The position numbers were made by a program, and so were the translations under genes. 64,000 nt of DNA. Origin: Sphingobium yanoikuyae. GTDB taxonomy: Bacteria > Pseudomonadota > Alphaproteobacteria > Sphingomonadales > Sphingomonadaceae. Shown in pieces: positions 7,087 to 15,837 of the stretch; position 1 is the stretch's first letter, and every line of letters begins with the position of its first letter. The notes beneath the pieces are model-generated. The model ran no database searches. It was not told the origin of the DNA and saw only the letters and a program-made list of their open reading frames with translations. The stretch lies in assembly GCF_013001025.1 (NCBI RefSeq), contig NZ_CP053021.1, positions 806,001 to 870,000 of the forward strand, in the 5' to 3' direction.

Positions 7087-7623
7087 ATGAAGACCGCCGC
7101 CCTGTTCCTTGCCCTGCCTTTGCTCGCTGCCGTGACGGCCTGTGCCGCGACCAGCCAGAGCGCGCCCGCCGCGCCGACCGCCAAGGCCAAGCTGGCCGCT
7201 GGCGATGGCAGCGCGCGCGGCACCGCCGTGGTGACCCAGGCAGGCGATGGCCTGCATGTGGTGGTCAAGGCGCAGGGGCTGACGCCGGGCATCCACGCGG
7301 TGCATATCCACACCACCGGCGTCTGTACGGGGCCGGACTTCACCAGCGCGGGGGGGCATTGGAACCCGACCAGCCATCAGCATGGCAAGGATAATCCGCA
7401 GGGCATGCATATGGGCGACATGCCCAACATGCAGGCCAAGCCTGACGGCAGCGGCGAGATCGAATATGTCGTGCCAGGCGGCACGATCAGCGACGGCGCG
7501 ACGCCGCTGCTGGATGCCGATGGCGCGGCCATCGTGATCCATGCCCAGGCCGACGATTACAAGAGCGACCCGACCGGTAATGCCGGCGGCCGCGTCGCCT
7601 GTGGCGTGCTGAGCGTCGGCTGA
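7087..7623 (+). CDS. sodC: Cu/Zn superoxide dismutase, lipoprotein
   Basis: A 178-residue Cu,Zn-SOD that converts superoxide to hydrogen peroxide and oxygen. The N-terminus is a lipoprotein signal with lipobox VTAC (Cys19), so it is anchored in the periplasm. Metal and active-site motifs are present: HAVHIHTTGVC (Cu ligands and disulfide Cys), GGHWNP, the SHQHGKDNPQG stretch, GDMPN and the C-terminal AIVIHAQADDYKSDPTGNAGGRVACG with the final Cu ligand His, active-site Arg and second disulfide Cys. ATG 7087 has GGGAG 6 bases upstream. Monocistronic; the next gene is convergent. Confidence 0.93.
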   Translation: MKTAALFLALPLLAAVTACAATSQSAPAAPTAKAKLAAGDGSARGTAVVTQAGDGLHVVVKAQGLTPGIHAVHIHTTGVCTGPDFTSAGGHWNPTSHQHGKDNPQGMHMGDMPNMQAKPDGSGEIEYVVPGGTISDGATPLLDADGAAIVIHAQADDYKSDPTGNAGGRVACGVLSVG

Positions 7624-7647
7624 GCCATGATTGCCCCGGCGTCCGCG

Positions 7648-8205
7648 TCAATCGTCGCGGACGCCGGGATGACCGTCTGCGCGATAGGTTTCGACTATGT
7701 GATAGCTCGAGCCGGCATGGCCGAGCCGGCTTTCATAGAGACTGAATTCGTCCACGGTGAAGGCGGGCGATGCAAGGCCGGCGTGCAGCGCCAGGAAGGG
7801 CGCGATGTCGCCGCCGTGCCGACTGAAGCGGGCGAGGGTGATGTGCGGCAGATAGGCGCGGGCTTCGGGCGCGATGCCGGTCGATGTGCAGGCGCGATCC
7901 ACCTTGGCATGAAGATGGGCGAGCGGATCGCGCGGCTGCACCCCGGCCCATAAGGTGTCGACCACGCCGCGCCGATCGAAATAGCCGGTGCCGGCGACCG
8001 TGATGGTGAATGGCTGGAAGCGGACGCCAGCGAGCGCATCGGCGATATCATCTGCCTGATGGCGATCCACTTCCCCGATGAAGCGCAGGGTCAGGTGCAA
8101 CTGGCCATCATCCTGCGAGCGCGCGCCTAGGATGCCGGCCATCTGGGCCAGAAGCTGGCTGCGGATCGTGGCAGGCGGACGGGTGGCGACGAACAGGCGG
8201 TGCAT
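7648..8205 (-). CDS. thpR: RNA 2',3'-cyclic phosphodiesterase
   Basis: A 185-residue 2H-superfamily phosphoesterase of the ThpR (LigT) family, which hydrolyses 2',3'-cyclic phosphate ends on RNA and can ligate some tRNA halves. Both active-site motifs are present: HLTLRF (His37) and HITLARF (His121). The N-terminus MHRLFVATRPP is the usual start, so ATG 8205 is chosen over a longer open frame; no good ribosome site is visible. Faces sodC. Confidence 0.88.
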   Translation of the reverse strand: MHRLFVATRPPATIRSQLLAQMAGILGARSQDDGQLHLTLRFIGEVDRHQADDIADALAGVRFQPFTITVAGTGYFDRRGVVDTLWAGVQPRDPLAHLHAKVDRACTSTGIAPEARAYLPHITLARFSRHGGDIAPFLALHAGLASPAFTVDEFSLYESRLGHAGSSYHIVETYRADGHPGVRDD

Positions 8206-8430
8206 GAGGAGTAGATAGGGAGAAAGGTGGCGTGCGGATAGGGGCGGGGTGGCGCGGGAGAATGGGCGCAATGTCGGCGTCGCGCTTTGACGGCTGACGA
8301 CCATCTATTGCCGCTCATAGGTCGATTTTTTGATGCCACTAGCGGACATTCGTTCGCTGGGTAATATCGATGGATGGATGACGGCAGATACCGGGGTGGT
8401 GGAACGCGGGGTGGCAAGTGGGGCTGCGGC

Positions 8431-8622
8431 ATGTCGTTGCTCATCACCCTTCCGATCTTCACCATCCTCTTAATGGTGGAGGGCTTGGGTGACTGCGCAC
8501 CTGATATTCCATGCGGTAAGGGCTTTTGGTCGCACGTCATGCTGCCATCCGCTGCGGTTGCGCTCATCACAGGGCTAGCGGTTCGGTGGCTAGTAAATCG
8601 GCTAATCCGGAAAGGTGGATGA
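8431..8622 (+). CDS. Small two-helix membrane protein
   Basis: Sixty-three residues with two hydrophobic helices (about 2-15 and 36-52) joined by a loop with two Cys (DCAPDIPCGKG) and a basic end (RLIRKGG). It reads like a real small inner-membrane protein, but the ribosome site is weak and I recognise no family. Confidence 0.45.
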   Translation: MSLLITLPIFTILLMVEGLGDCAPDIPCGKGFWSHVMLPSAAVALITGLAVRWLVNRLIRKGG

Positions 8623-8677
8623 CGACCAGAAATAGACCTTGGGCTGACTCTGATTTACTATGAATAGCCGACGTCAA

Positions 8678-8968
8678 TCAGCAAGTTTGCAGGCTCCATT
8701 GCTCCGGCCCGGTCCATGAGATTTGCGTGTAAGAACCGCGGCATAGCCCTCGGTCCCGGAGGTCGTTCATAACTTCGCTAGGCGACCAACCTGGCCCCGC
8801 GCTGAAAGCTAACTCCATGTCGCGAAGCTTTGCTGCGAGGGCAGCAAATTCCTCAAATGCCATTGGCCCTGAGCAACGAAATTCGAATCCGGCACCGTCA
8901 GCGATCTTCCCGAAGCCCAACCCTAGAAGACGATCAGCAAAAACGGGAGTCGCCCCTTGAATGGTCAC
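8678..8968 (-). CDS. Hypothetical protein, probably 5'-truncated by the IS insertion
   Basis: About 96 residues from a GTG near 8968. The composition is that of a real soluble protein (FADRLLGLGFGKIADGAGFEF, LAAKLRDMELAF), resembling small immunity-type or regulatory proteins, but I recognise no family. The same frame stays open upstream without a start codon and reads sensibly (LPPYVASFDFKRVTIQ) right to the IS left end at 9013. The original start was therefore probably beyond the insertion point. No promoter is visible between IS and gene. Confidence 0.5.
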   Translation of the reverse strand: MTIQGATPVFADRLLGLGFGKIADGAGFEFRCSGPMAFEEFAALAAKLRDMELAFSAGPGWSPSEVMNDLRDRGLCRGSYTQISWTGPEQWSLQTC

Positions 8969-9071
8969 CCGTTTGAAGTCGAAGGATGCAACGTAAGGCG
9001 GCAGGGTATCATTGAGTAGCCCCTAGATTTCTGGACGCCTTCTATCCTAATTTTGAGGACAGGAGACGACG

Positions 9072-9341
9072 ATGGGGAAGCCCAATTTCAGCGATGAGTT
9101 CAAGCGTGATGCGGTGGCCCAGATCACCGAGCGCGGGTATCCGGTATCGGAGGTTTCCGAGCGGCTCGGCGTCAGTCAGCATTCGCTGTAGGCATGGAAG
9201 CGGCAACTGGCGAAGGTGGTGCCTGGCGATGCCGGCAAGGATGCTGAGATCCGCCAGTTGAAGCGCGAGCTGGCTCGGGTGACCGAGGAGCGCGACATCA
9301 TAAAAAAAGCCACCGCGTATTTCGCCAGGGATGCAAAGTGA
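9072..9341 (+). pseudogene. IS3 orfA (HTH), interrupted by an amber codon
   Basis: The frame from ATG 9072 encodes the OrfA helix-turn-helix (FSDEFKRDAVAQITERG, VSEVSERLGVSQHSL). It is cut by TAG at 9189-9191, exactly where relatives have Tyr (HSLYAWKRQ). The frame then continues intact (AWKRQLAKV ... leucine-zipper-like ELARVTEERDIIKKATAYFA) to TGA 9341. A single-base change (TAT or TAC to TAG) explains it. Full OrfAB cannot be made without suppression, so this copy is probably unable to transpose by itself. Confidence 0.85.
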
Positions 9342-10213
9342 GATACGCATTTGTTGCCGAGCATCGTGACCAGTTCGGGGTTCGATCGATGTGTCGGTGC
9401 CTGCGCATCCAACCCAGCGGCTTCTATGCCTGGCAGAAGAACCCGCTGAGCCAACGGGCCCGGGAAGATGTTCGGCAGACGAAGTTGATCCGGCAAGTCT
9501 GGAACGACAGCGGCAAAGTCTATGGCTACCGCAAGTTGCACGACGACCTGCTGGATCAGGGCGAGACCTGCTGCCCAAACCGTGTTGCCCGGTTGACCAG
9601 GCTGGCAGGTATCAAGGCGCAGATCGGCTACAAGCGTCGGCCGGGGAGCTATAGCGGCAAGCCATCCCTGGCGGTCGACAATACTCTGGACCGGCAGTTC
9701 GACGTCGCTGCCCCCGATCGGGCCTGGGTGACAGACATCACCTACATCCGGACCCTGGAGGGCTTTGCCTATCTGGCCGTCGTGATTGATCTCTATTCCC
9801 GCCGCGTGGTGGGCTGGTCGCTGCAGAGCAGGCAGACCACCGATGCGGTGCTTCAGGCGCTGCACATGGCGGTATGGCGGCGCAAGCCGAAGCAACGGGT
9901 GCTGATCCACTCGGATCAGGGCTCGCAGTTTACCAGCATGGACTGGGCGGCCTTCATCCGGGCTCACAATCTTGAGCATTCGATGAGCCGGCGCGGCAAC
10001 TGCCATAACAACGCCGTCGCCGAGAGTTTCTCCTCCTCGCTCAAGCGTGAGCGCATCCGGCGCCGCACCTACAAAACACGCGATGAAGCCCGGCAGGACG
10101 TGTTCGATTACATCGAGATGTTTTACAACCCGGTGCGCAAGCAGGTCAGGAACGGGATGCTGTCCCCCGCACAGTTCGAACGGCAGCAGATTTTGAAAGC
10201 AGAAGGCGTCTAG
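9338..10213 (+). CDS. IS3-family transposase OrfB (DDE integrase core)
   Basis: A 291-residue integrase-type catalytic protein. It has the HTH_21 region (KVYGYRKLHDDLL), then the rve core with the three acidic residues in WVTDITYI, HSDQGSQF and NAVAESFSSSLKRE, and the usual end (YNPVRKQVRNGMLSPAQFE). It begins in the -1 frame relative to orfA at a GTG overlapping the orfA stop. The frame is undamaged. Normally expressed as an OrfAB fusion. Confidence 0.92.
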   Translation: MRYAFVAEHRDQFGVRSMCRCLRIQPSGFYAWQKNPLSQRAREDVRQTKLIRQVWNDSGKVYGYRKLHDDLLDQGETCCPNRVARLTRLAGIKAQIGYKRRPGSYSGKPSLAVDNTLDRQFDVAAPDRAWVTDITYIRTLEGFAYLAVVIDLYSRRVVGWSLQSRQTTDAVLQALHMAVWRRKPKQRVLIHSDQGSQFTSMDWAAFIRAHNLEHSMSRRGNCHNNAVAESFSSSLKRERIRRRTYKTRDEARQDVFDYIEMFYNPVRKQVRNGMLSPAQFERQQILKAEGV

Positions 10214-10231
10214 AAAACTAGGGGCTACTCA

Positions 10232-10405
10232 ATCGGGCGACTGCGCCGCTTCCTGCCGCGCAAAACCAACCTCGACGCCATCGATCAGGCAAGCATTCTC
10301 GCTGCCGCCCACCAATATAACCATACGCCCAGGAAATGCCTCGACTTCAAAACGCCCGCCGAGGCATTCTCTCAATGTCAGTCACATGTTGCACTTCAAA
10401 CGTGA
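10232..10405 (+). pseudogene. IS30-family transposase, 3' fragment
   Basis: Immediately right of the IS3 end, 57 codons encode the C-terminus of an IS30-type transposase: IGRLRRFLPRKTNLD, AAAHQYNHTPRKCLDFKTPAEAF, ending at TGA 10405. No 5' part exists on either side of the IS3 element, so this is a remnant rather than an IS30 gene merely split by the IS3 insertion. Confidence 0.75.
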
Positions 10406-10410
10406 GTCCA

Positions 10411-10432
10411 CACCCCAGCCTTCGCTGGGGTG
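10411..10432 (+). repeat. Small perfect palindrome
   Basis: A 9-bp stem CACCCCAGC/GCTGGGGTG with a CTTC loop. It looks like one of the dispersed intergenic palindromes common in sphingomonad genomes. Confidence 0.6.
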
Positions 10433-10578
10433 ACGAAATAGGGGAGTGTCCGCTAGCCGCTCATCTTGGTCTTTTGATGGCTGGTGCACTCGTGCAGGCG
10501 GTTTGGGGCCGGATGTCTCGACAGGCTCGAAACGAACGGCTGTTGCTATTTTTGTCGCCTTCCTATTAACTCCGACAA

Positions 10579-11946
10579 ATGATGAGGATGACATGGAAGG
10601 CCAGCCGCCGCGATATGCTCGCGGGCGGCGTGGCGGGGCTTGCGGCTGCTGGCGCAGTGCGGGCGGGGGCAGTTCCGGCGGAAGCGGGAAAAGCGGTGCT
10701 GGCGCCGCGTCCGCCGATGGGATGGAATAGCTGGAACAGCTTTGCCACCACCATCACCGAGGCGCAGGCGCGCGAGACCGCCGGGATCATGGCGGAAAAG
10801 CTGCTGCCCTTCGGCTATGACATCTTCACCGTGGACATTCAGTGGTATGAGCCCGAGGCGTCGAGCTATACCTACAACGCCAAGCCCAGGCCGGCGATGG
10901 ACGGCTATGGCCGGATGATCCCGGCGCCCAATCGCTTCCCCTCCAGCGCCGGCGGCAAGGGCTTCACCCAGCTTGCCAGGGACGTGAATGCGCTGGGCAT
11001 GAAATTCGGCATCCATGTGATGCGCGGCATTCCGCGCGCGGCGGTGGAGCAGAATCTGCCGATCTTGGGGACGAAATATCGCGCGGCAGACATTGCCGAC
11101 AGGAAGAGCATCTGTAGCTGGAACCCGGACATGTATGGCGTCGACATGACGCGGCCGGGCGCGCAGGCCTATTATGACAGCATCTTCCGCCTCTATGCCG
11201 ACTGGGGCGTCGATTTCGTCAAGATGGACGATATGAGCCGGCCCTATGACGCCCATGCGGCGGAGATTGAGGCGGCGCACAAGGCGATCGTTGCTACCGG
11301 GCGGCCGATCATCCTCAGCCTCTCGCCCGGCGAAACGCCGGTGATGCGTGGCGATCATGTGCGGAAATATGCGCAGATGTGGCGCATTTCCGACGATTTC
11401 TGGGATGACTGGGCGATGCTGGAGGCGCAGTTCACCCGGCTGGAAAACTGGACGCCCTATCGCGGGCCGGGTTCATGGCCGGATGCGGACATGCTACCGC
11501 TGGGGCGGCTGGCGCTGGGCGAGCGCGATACCCGCTTCACGCCGGACGAGCAGCGGACGCTGATGACCCTGTGGGCGATCGCGCGGTCGCCGCTGATCAT
11601 GGGCGGCGATCTGCGGCATCTGGATGCGGCGACGTTGGCGCTGCTGACCAACAAGGAGGTGATCGCGGTTAATCAGGCGAGCACCGACAATCAGCCCCAT
11701 TATATCGAGGATGGCGGGCGCATCTGGTCGGCGAAGGCGGAAGGGAGCGCGGATCGCTATGTCGCCTTGTTCAACGTTAGCGACAAGCCGCGCGAGGTCT
11801 GGATCAGGCTGCGCGATCTGGGGCTGAACGGTCCGGTGGCGGTGCGCGACCTGTGGGCCGGGCAGGCACTGGGGCAGCAGGCGGACCGGATATCGGTGAC
11901 GCTGCCGCCGCATGGGGCGGGACTGTATCGGCTGAGCGCTGCATAA
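10579..11946 (+). CDS. GH27-family alpha-galactosidase-like enzyme, Tat-exported
   Basis: A 455-residue glycoside hydrolase of clan D (GH27), which releases terminal alpha-galactose from oligosaccharides and polysaccharides. The N-terminus carries a twin-arginine signal (SRRDMLAGGVAGLAAAG). Family marks are PPMGWNSWNSF, KLLPFGYDIFTVDIQW, the nucleophile region VDFVKMDDM, and ARSPLIMGGDLRHLD plus the C-terminal antiparallel beta domain. Several nearby ATGs (10579, 10582, 10588) could serve as start. It stands alone between an IS remnant and a bidirectional palindrome, away from the uronate locus. Substrate could also be another alpha-linked sugar. Confidence 0.85.
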   Translation: MMRMTWKASRRDMLAGGVAGLAAAGAVRAGAVPAEAGKAVLAPRPPMGWNSWNSFATTITEAQARETAGIMAEKLLPFGYDIFTVDIQWYEPEASSYTYNAKPRPAMDGYGRMIPAPNRFPSSAGGKGFTQLARDVNALGMKFGIHVMRGIPRAAVEQNLPILGTKYRAADIADRKSICSWNPDMYGVDMTRPGAQAYYDSIFRLYADWGVDFVKMDDMSRPYDAHAAEIEAAHKAIVATGRPIILSLSPGETPVMRGDHVRKYAQMWRISDDFWDDWAMLEAQFTRLENWTPYRGPGSWPDADMLPLGRLALGERDTRFTPDEQRTLMTLWAIARSPLIMGGDLRHLDAATLALLTNKEVIAVNQASTDNQPHYIEDGGRIWSAKAEGSADRYVALFNVSDKPREVWIRLRDLGLNGPVAVRDLWAGQALGQQADRISVTLPPHGAGLYRLSAA

Positions 11947-11952
11947 GTATCT

Positions 11953-12050
11953 CCCCTCCCTTTCAAGGGAGGGGATCAAGGGGTGGGTGGCGAACGAAGT
12001 GAGCCTCCTGCGGAGGCGCCCACCCCCGGCCCCTCCCTGGAAGGGAGGGG
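11953..12050. repeat. Composite palindrome between convergent genes
   Basis: Three hairpins nested in about 98 bases: CCCCTCCCT/AGGGAGGGG (11953-11974), GCCTCC/GGAGGC (12003-12017) and CCCCTCCCT/AGGGAGGGG (12030-12050). Outer GGGGTGGG/CCCACCCC arms can pair around the middle one. It separates convergent genes and may act as a bidirectional terminator. Confidence 0.7.
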
Positions 12051-12060
12051 AGTAAGGGGC

Positions 12061-13728
12061 TTACTTCCGGACCGCCGCGCTCTTGTCGCGGATGGCCTTG
12101 AATTCGGAGCCGGTTTTCCATTCGGGCCAGCGGGCCGAGAAGGCGAGGTCGCGGCCGATGTCATACATCAGGTCGACATCCTGCGCGGCGCCATCCAGCT
12201 TCCATGTATCGTCGACCGCGTCGCAGGCCTGGTGATAGCATTTGCCGGTATAGGCATCGATCCATGCCTGGCCGGCGGCGCGGCCGCCGTCGACCATGTC
12301 GGATGCACCGGCAAGGCCCATCATCAGCAGCACGGGCACGCCGCGCTTGGCCATGGAGAAATGGTCGGCGCGGTAGAAGAGACCGCGTTCGGGCAGGCTT
12401 TCCTGGGTGATGACGCGACCCTGCTTGGCCGCGAACTTGGCGAGATCGTCCTCCAGGACATTCTGGCCCTTGCCGATCAGGATCACGTCCTTGGCCTTGC
12501 CGGCGGTCTGGAGCACGTCGATGGTGAGGTTGGCGACCGTCTTGTCGAGCGGGTAGACCGGGTTCTGGGCATAAAATTCCGACCCCAGCAGGCCGCGTTC
12601 CTCCGCCGTCCAGGCGGCGAAGACGATCGAGCGATCGGGGGCGGGGCCGGCCTTGAAGATGCGGGCTATCTCGAACAGGCCGGCCATGCCGAGCGCGTCG
12701 TCATTGGCGCCGGCACGATAGATGCGGCCCTGCGCGTCGGGCGCACCCTTGCCATAGGCGTCCCAATGGGCGCCATACATGACCGTCTCGTCCGGGCGCT
12801 TGGCGCCGGGAATGCGGGCGATGACATTGGCGCTCTTCACCACTTCCTGGGTGACCGGGAAGGCGGCGGAGAAGCTGGCCCCCTTGAGTTCGACCGGCTT
12901 GAATTTCGCTGAGCGGGCCTGCTTGCGCAGCGCGGCCAGATCCTGACCGGCGCCGGCGAACAGCGCCTTGGCCGCCTCGCCCTCGACCCAGCCCTGCACC
13001 TGCAGGCTGGTCAGCTTGTCGGCGGGGCGGACGAGGTCGTAATTCTCGCCGCCGGGGCTGACGACGACGTTCCAGCCATAGCCGGCGCCCGGCGTGTCAT
13101 GGATGATCAGCGCGCCGATCGCGCCGTGGCGGGCGGCCTCCTCGAACTTGTAGGTCCAGCGGCCATAATAGGTCATGGTCTTGCCGCCGAACTTGCCGAA
13201 CGGGTCTTCGCCCTTCGCGGCTTCAAAGTCCGGGTCGTTGATCAGGAAGACGGCGATCTTGCCCTTCAGGTCCACGCCCTTGAAATCGTCCCAGCCGCGT
13301 TCCGGGGCGGAGACGCCATAGCCGACAAAGACCATCGGCGCGTTGGCAACGGCGACCTTGTCCTTGGGCTGGAGGGTCGAGAGATAAACCTGCTTGCCAA
13401 AGGTCCAGGGGGTGGCGGTGCCATTTTGCGCGACCGACAGGCTTTCCGACTGGCCAAGGCGGGTATGGAGCAGGGGCACGGTCTGTACCCACTGGCCGTC
13501 CGGACCACCCGGTTCCAGCCCCAGTTGCTCGAAGCGGGCGACGAGATAGCCGATCGTGCGCTCTTCCCCGACGGTGCCGGGCGCGCGACCCTCAAACAGG
13601 TCGGATGCCATGGTGCGGACCGACTGTTCCAGCTTGGCCGGATCGGTTTTCGCCGGATCGGTCTGGGCATTGGCGGGGAAGGACAGGGTGGCAAGGCCAA
13701 GGGCCAGGAGGGGGAGGGCGTGTTTCAT
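12061..13728 (-). CDS. M28-family zinc aminopeptidase/carboxypeptidase, secreted
   Basis: A 555-residue M28 peptidase with a signal peptide (MKHALPLLALGLATLSFPANA). A short DPAK duplication follows, then a protease-associated (PA) domain inserted at about 150-260. The catalytic domain has the zinc ligands in GAHWDAYG and GANDDALG, the catalytic/ligand Glu pair in WTAEERGLLGSE, Asp in NLTIDVLQ and a C-terminal YHQACD His. These enzymes remove N-terminal residues or process peptides in the periplasm or outside. Monocistronic; the gene faces the GH27 gene across a palindrome. Confidence 0.9.
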   Translation of the reverse strand: MKHALPLLALGLATLSFPANAQTDPAKTDPAKLEQSVRTMASDLFEGRAPGTVGEERTIGYLVARFEQLGLEPGGPDGQWVQTVPLLHTRLGQSESLSVAQNGTATPWTFGKQVYLSTLQPKDKVAVANAPMVFVGYGVSAPERGWDDFKGVDLKGKIAVFLINDPDFEAAKGEDPFGKFGGKTMTYYGRWTYKFEEAARHGAIGALIIHDTPGAGYGWNVVVSPGGENYDLVRPADKLTSLQVQGWVEGEAAKALFAGAGQDLAALRKQARSAKFKPVELKGASFSAAFPVTQEVVKSANVIARIPGAKRPDETVMYGAHWDAYGKGAPDAQGRIYRAGANDDALGMAGLFEIARIFKAGPAPDRSIVFAAWTAEERGLLGSEFYAQNPVYPLDKTVANLTIDVLQTAGKAKDVILIGKGQNVLEDDLAKFAAKQGRVITQESLPERGLFYRADHFSMAKRGVPVLLMMGLAGASDMVDGGRAAGQAWIDAYTGKCYHQACDAVDDTWKLDGAAQDVDLMYDIGRDLAFSARWPEWKTGSEFKAIRDKSAAVRK

Positions 13729-13771
13729 CCCCGTGCCTTAACCCCCGCACAGGGCGTGGGAAAGGGCCGTT

Positions 13772-14428
13772 TCAGAACTCGATATCCAGTTCCTCGATAT
13801 CGTCAGGTTCGGCACGGGCGGCGTCGATCCATTCGCGCATCAGCGGCCAGCCGTTGATGGTGTCGCAGTAGGCCGCCGACCTGGGTGAGAGTGGCACGGC
13901 ATAGGTGAGGAAGCGCTGCGCCACCGGTGCGAACATGGCGTCGGCCACGGTGGGCTTTTCGCCGAACAGCCAGGGGCCGCCATAGGCGTCCAGGCATTCG
14001 GTCCAGATCGTCTCGATCCGCTCGATATCGGGCTTGGCGCCCGAGAAGATCGGGAAGCGGTCATGGCGAACCTTGAGGTTCATCGGCAGGGCAGAGCGCA
14101 GATTGGCGAAGCCCGAATGAATTTCGCCCGAGACCGATCGGCAATGAGCGCGGATGATGCGTTCGGCAGGATACATGCCGACCTGGGGATAGAGTTCGTG
14201 CAGATATTCCGCGATTGCGAGCGTGTCCCAGACGCTCGCCCCTTCATGGGTGAGGCGCGGCACCAGCACCGATGGGGACAAGAGCAACAGTTCGGCGCGA
14301 TTTTCCGGATCATCGATGGCGATGATCCTTTCCTCCACCTTCAGCCCGGCGAGCCGGCACAAGAGCCAGCCGCGCAGCGACCAGGAGGAATAGTTCTTGC
14401 TGGACAGAGTGAGTTCCGCGACGGCCAT
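13772..14428 (-). CDS. Glutathione S-transferase family protein
   Basis: A 218-residue GST: N-terminal thioredoxin-like domain (ELTLSSKNYSSWSLRGWLLCRLAGL, cis-Pro site in SVLVPRLTHEG, then VWDTLAIAEYL) and helical C-terminal domain (PWLFGEKPTVADAMFAPVAQRFLTYAV). The SSKNYSSWSLR start marks the subgroup close to the stringent-type and YfcF-like enzymes of alphaproteobacteria. It probably conjugates or isomerises electrophiles with glutathione; substrate unknown. Divergent from the PHA depolymerase. Confidence 0.85.
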   Translation of the reverse strand: MAVAELTLSSKNYSSWSLRGWLLCRLAGLKVEERIIAIDDPENRAELLLLSPSVLVPRLTHEGASVWDTLAIAEYLHELYPQVGMYPAERIIRAHCRSVSGEIHSGFANLRSALPMNLKVRHDRFPIFSGAKPDIERIETIWTECLDAYGGPWLFGEKPTVADAMFAPVAQRFLTYAVPLSPRSAAYCDTINGWPLMREWIDAARAEPDDIEELDIEF

Positions 14429-14611
14429 CCATGCTCTCCCGATACACGGTTCCCGGCCCCCAAACGCAAAATCGCAGGGGCGGTTCCCTGGCAGACATGC
14501 CGAATGTTATTTTCCATCATTCATGATGCAGTGCAACATGAAAAGCATGTATAGCGTTTAAGGGAAGAACCGAGTCGTCTCCCCCAGGTTGAACAAGGTT
14601 GTTTTGGTAAT

Positions 14612-15835
14612 ATGCGAATGCTTTACGACGGTTACCAGGCCATGGAAGACATGCTGGCCCCGGCTCGCTTCGGGGCGCAGATGGCGCTGGCGATGCGCGA
14701 CCATATGGGTCCGGTCGCCGACTGGCCGATGCCGCGCCGCATGTTCGCGCTGATGGACGTGTTCCAGGGCGCGCGTATGACCCACAAGCGCCCCGCCTAT
14801 GGCATTGACCGCGTCCAGACCGGCAATGCCGAGGTCGAGGTGCGCGAGGAGATCGTGCTCGACCTGCCGTTCGGCGACCTGCTGCATTTCGTGAAGGACG
14901 ATGTTGAGACCGCCCAGCCCAAGGTGCTGGTGGTGGCGCCGATGTCGGGGCATTTCGCCACCCTGCTGCGCAGCACGGTGGCGACGCTGTTGCAGGACCA
15001 TGACGTCTATATCACCGACTGGAAGAATGCCCGCGATGTGCCGATGGAAGCGGGGCGCTTCGGTTTCGACGAATATGTCGATTATGTGATCCAGTTCCTG
15101 CAGGATATCGGCCCCGGCGCCCATCTGGTGTCGGTGTGCCAGCCCTGCGTGCCGGCGCTCGCCGCGGTGGCGCTGATGTCCGAGGATGAGGATGCGGCGA
15201 CGCCCAGGTCGATGACCCTGATGGGCGGGCCGATCGATCCGCGCGCGGCACCGACGGTGGTCAACGAACTGGCGAACGAGAAGCCGATCGAATGGTTCGA
15301 GGAGAATCTGATCTCCACCGTGCCGTTCCGCTATGCCGGGCGCGGGCGCGAGGTCTATCCCGGATTCCTGCAACTGTCCGCCTTCATGTCGATGAACATG
15401 GAACGGCACGGGTCGCAGCATCGCGAACTCTATCAGTTGCTGGCCGACGGCAAGACGATCGAGGCGGACAAGATCAAGACTTTCTACCAGGAATATTTCG
15501 CGGTCCTCGACATGACCAAGGAATTCTACCTGGAAACGGTCGACATGGTGTTCCAGCGCATGTTGCTGGCCAAGGGCGAATTGACGGTCCATGGCCGGGC
15601 GGTGAACCCCGGCGCGATCCGCAAGACCGCGCTGCTGACGGTCGAGGGTGAAAAGGACGATGTCTGCGCGGTTGGCCAGACGTCGGCCGCCCATGGCCTG
15701 TGCACCGGCCTGCGGCCGCATCTGAAGCGCCATCATCTGCAGCCGGGCGTTGGCCATTATGGCGTGTTTTCCGGCAGCAAATGGGAAAAGCAGGTCTATC
15801 CCCAGGTGCGCAACATGATCCTGGCGATGAACTGA
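14612..15835 (+). CDS. phaZ: Intracellular polyhydroxyalkanoate depolymerase
   Basis: A 407-residue intracellular PHB/PHA depolymerase (alpha/beta-hydrolase fold). It degrades native storage granules to hydroxyacyl oligomers. The N-terminus MLYDGYQAMEDML is diagnostic. The nucleophile is Cys rather than Ser, in VSVCQPCVP (Cys176). The distal parts MTLMGGPIDPRAAPTVVN, LLTVEGEKDDVCAVGQT and HHLQPGVGHYGVFSGS provide the Asp and His. A TGC-rich stretch lies in the 180-base divergent promoter (around 14520-14550). PHA regulators such as PhaR like such sequences, but I cannot define a site. Confidence 0.92.
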   Translation: MRMLYDGYQAMEDMLAPARFGAQMALAMRDHMGPVADWPMPRRMFALMDVFQGARMTHKRPAYGIDRVQTGNAEVEVREEIVLDLPFGDLLHFVKDDVETAQPKVLVVAPMSGHFATLLRSTVATLLQDHDVYITDWKNARDVPMEAGRFGFDEYVDYVIQFLQDIGPGAHLVSVCQPCVPALAAVALMSEDEDAATPRSMTLMGGPIDPRAAPTVVNELANEKPIEWFEENLISTVPFRYAGRGREVYPGFLQLSAFMSMNMERHGSQHRELYQLLADGKTIEADKIKTFYQEYFAVLDMTKEFYLETVDMVFQRMLLAKGELTVHGRAVNPGAIRKTALLTVEGEKDDVCAVGQTSAAHGLCTGLRPHLKRHHLQPGVGHYGVFSGSKWEKQVYPQVRNMILAMN

Positions 15836-15837
15836 TC

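Larger units (their letters stand above)
9014..10231 (+). mobile_element. IS3-family insertion sequence, 1218 bp
   Basis: Bounded by 27-bp imperfect inverted repeats (9014-9040 and 10205-10231; 25 of 27 positions match, beginning TGAGTAGCCCCTAG). It contains overlapping orfA and orfB, with an A-rich slip site (about 9301-9308) upstream of the overlap, as in IS3 elements that make OrfAB by -1 frameshifting. No convincing target duplication flanks it (CAT on the left, ATC on the right). The right flank is the tail of an IS30-family gene. Confidence 0.88.

Noticed and set aside
9005..10240. Target-site duplication around the IS3 element
   Set aside because: The three to four bases on each side differ (CAT versus ATC), so no duplication can be claimed.
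14500..14611. PhaR operator upstream of phaZ
   Set aside because: The region is TGC-rich but contains no clear palindrome or repeated site; calling an operator would be guesswork.
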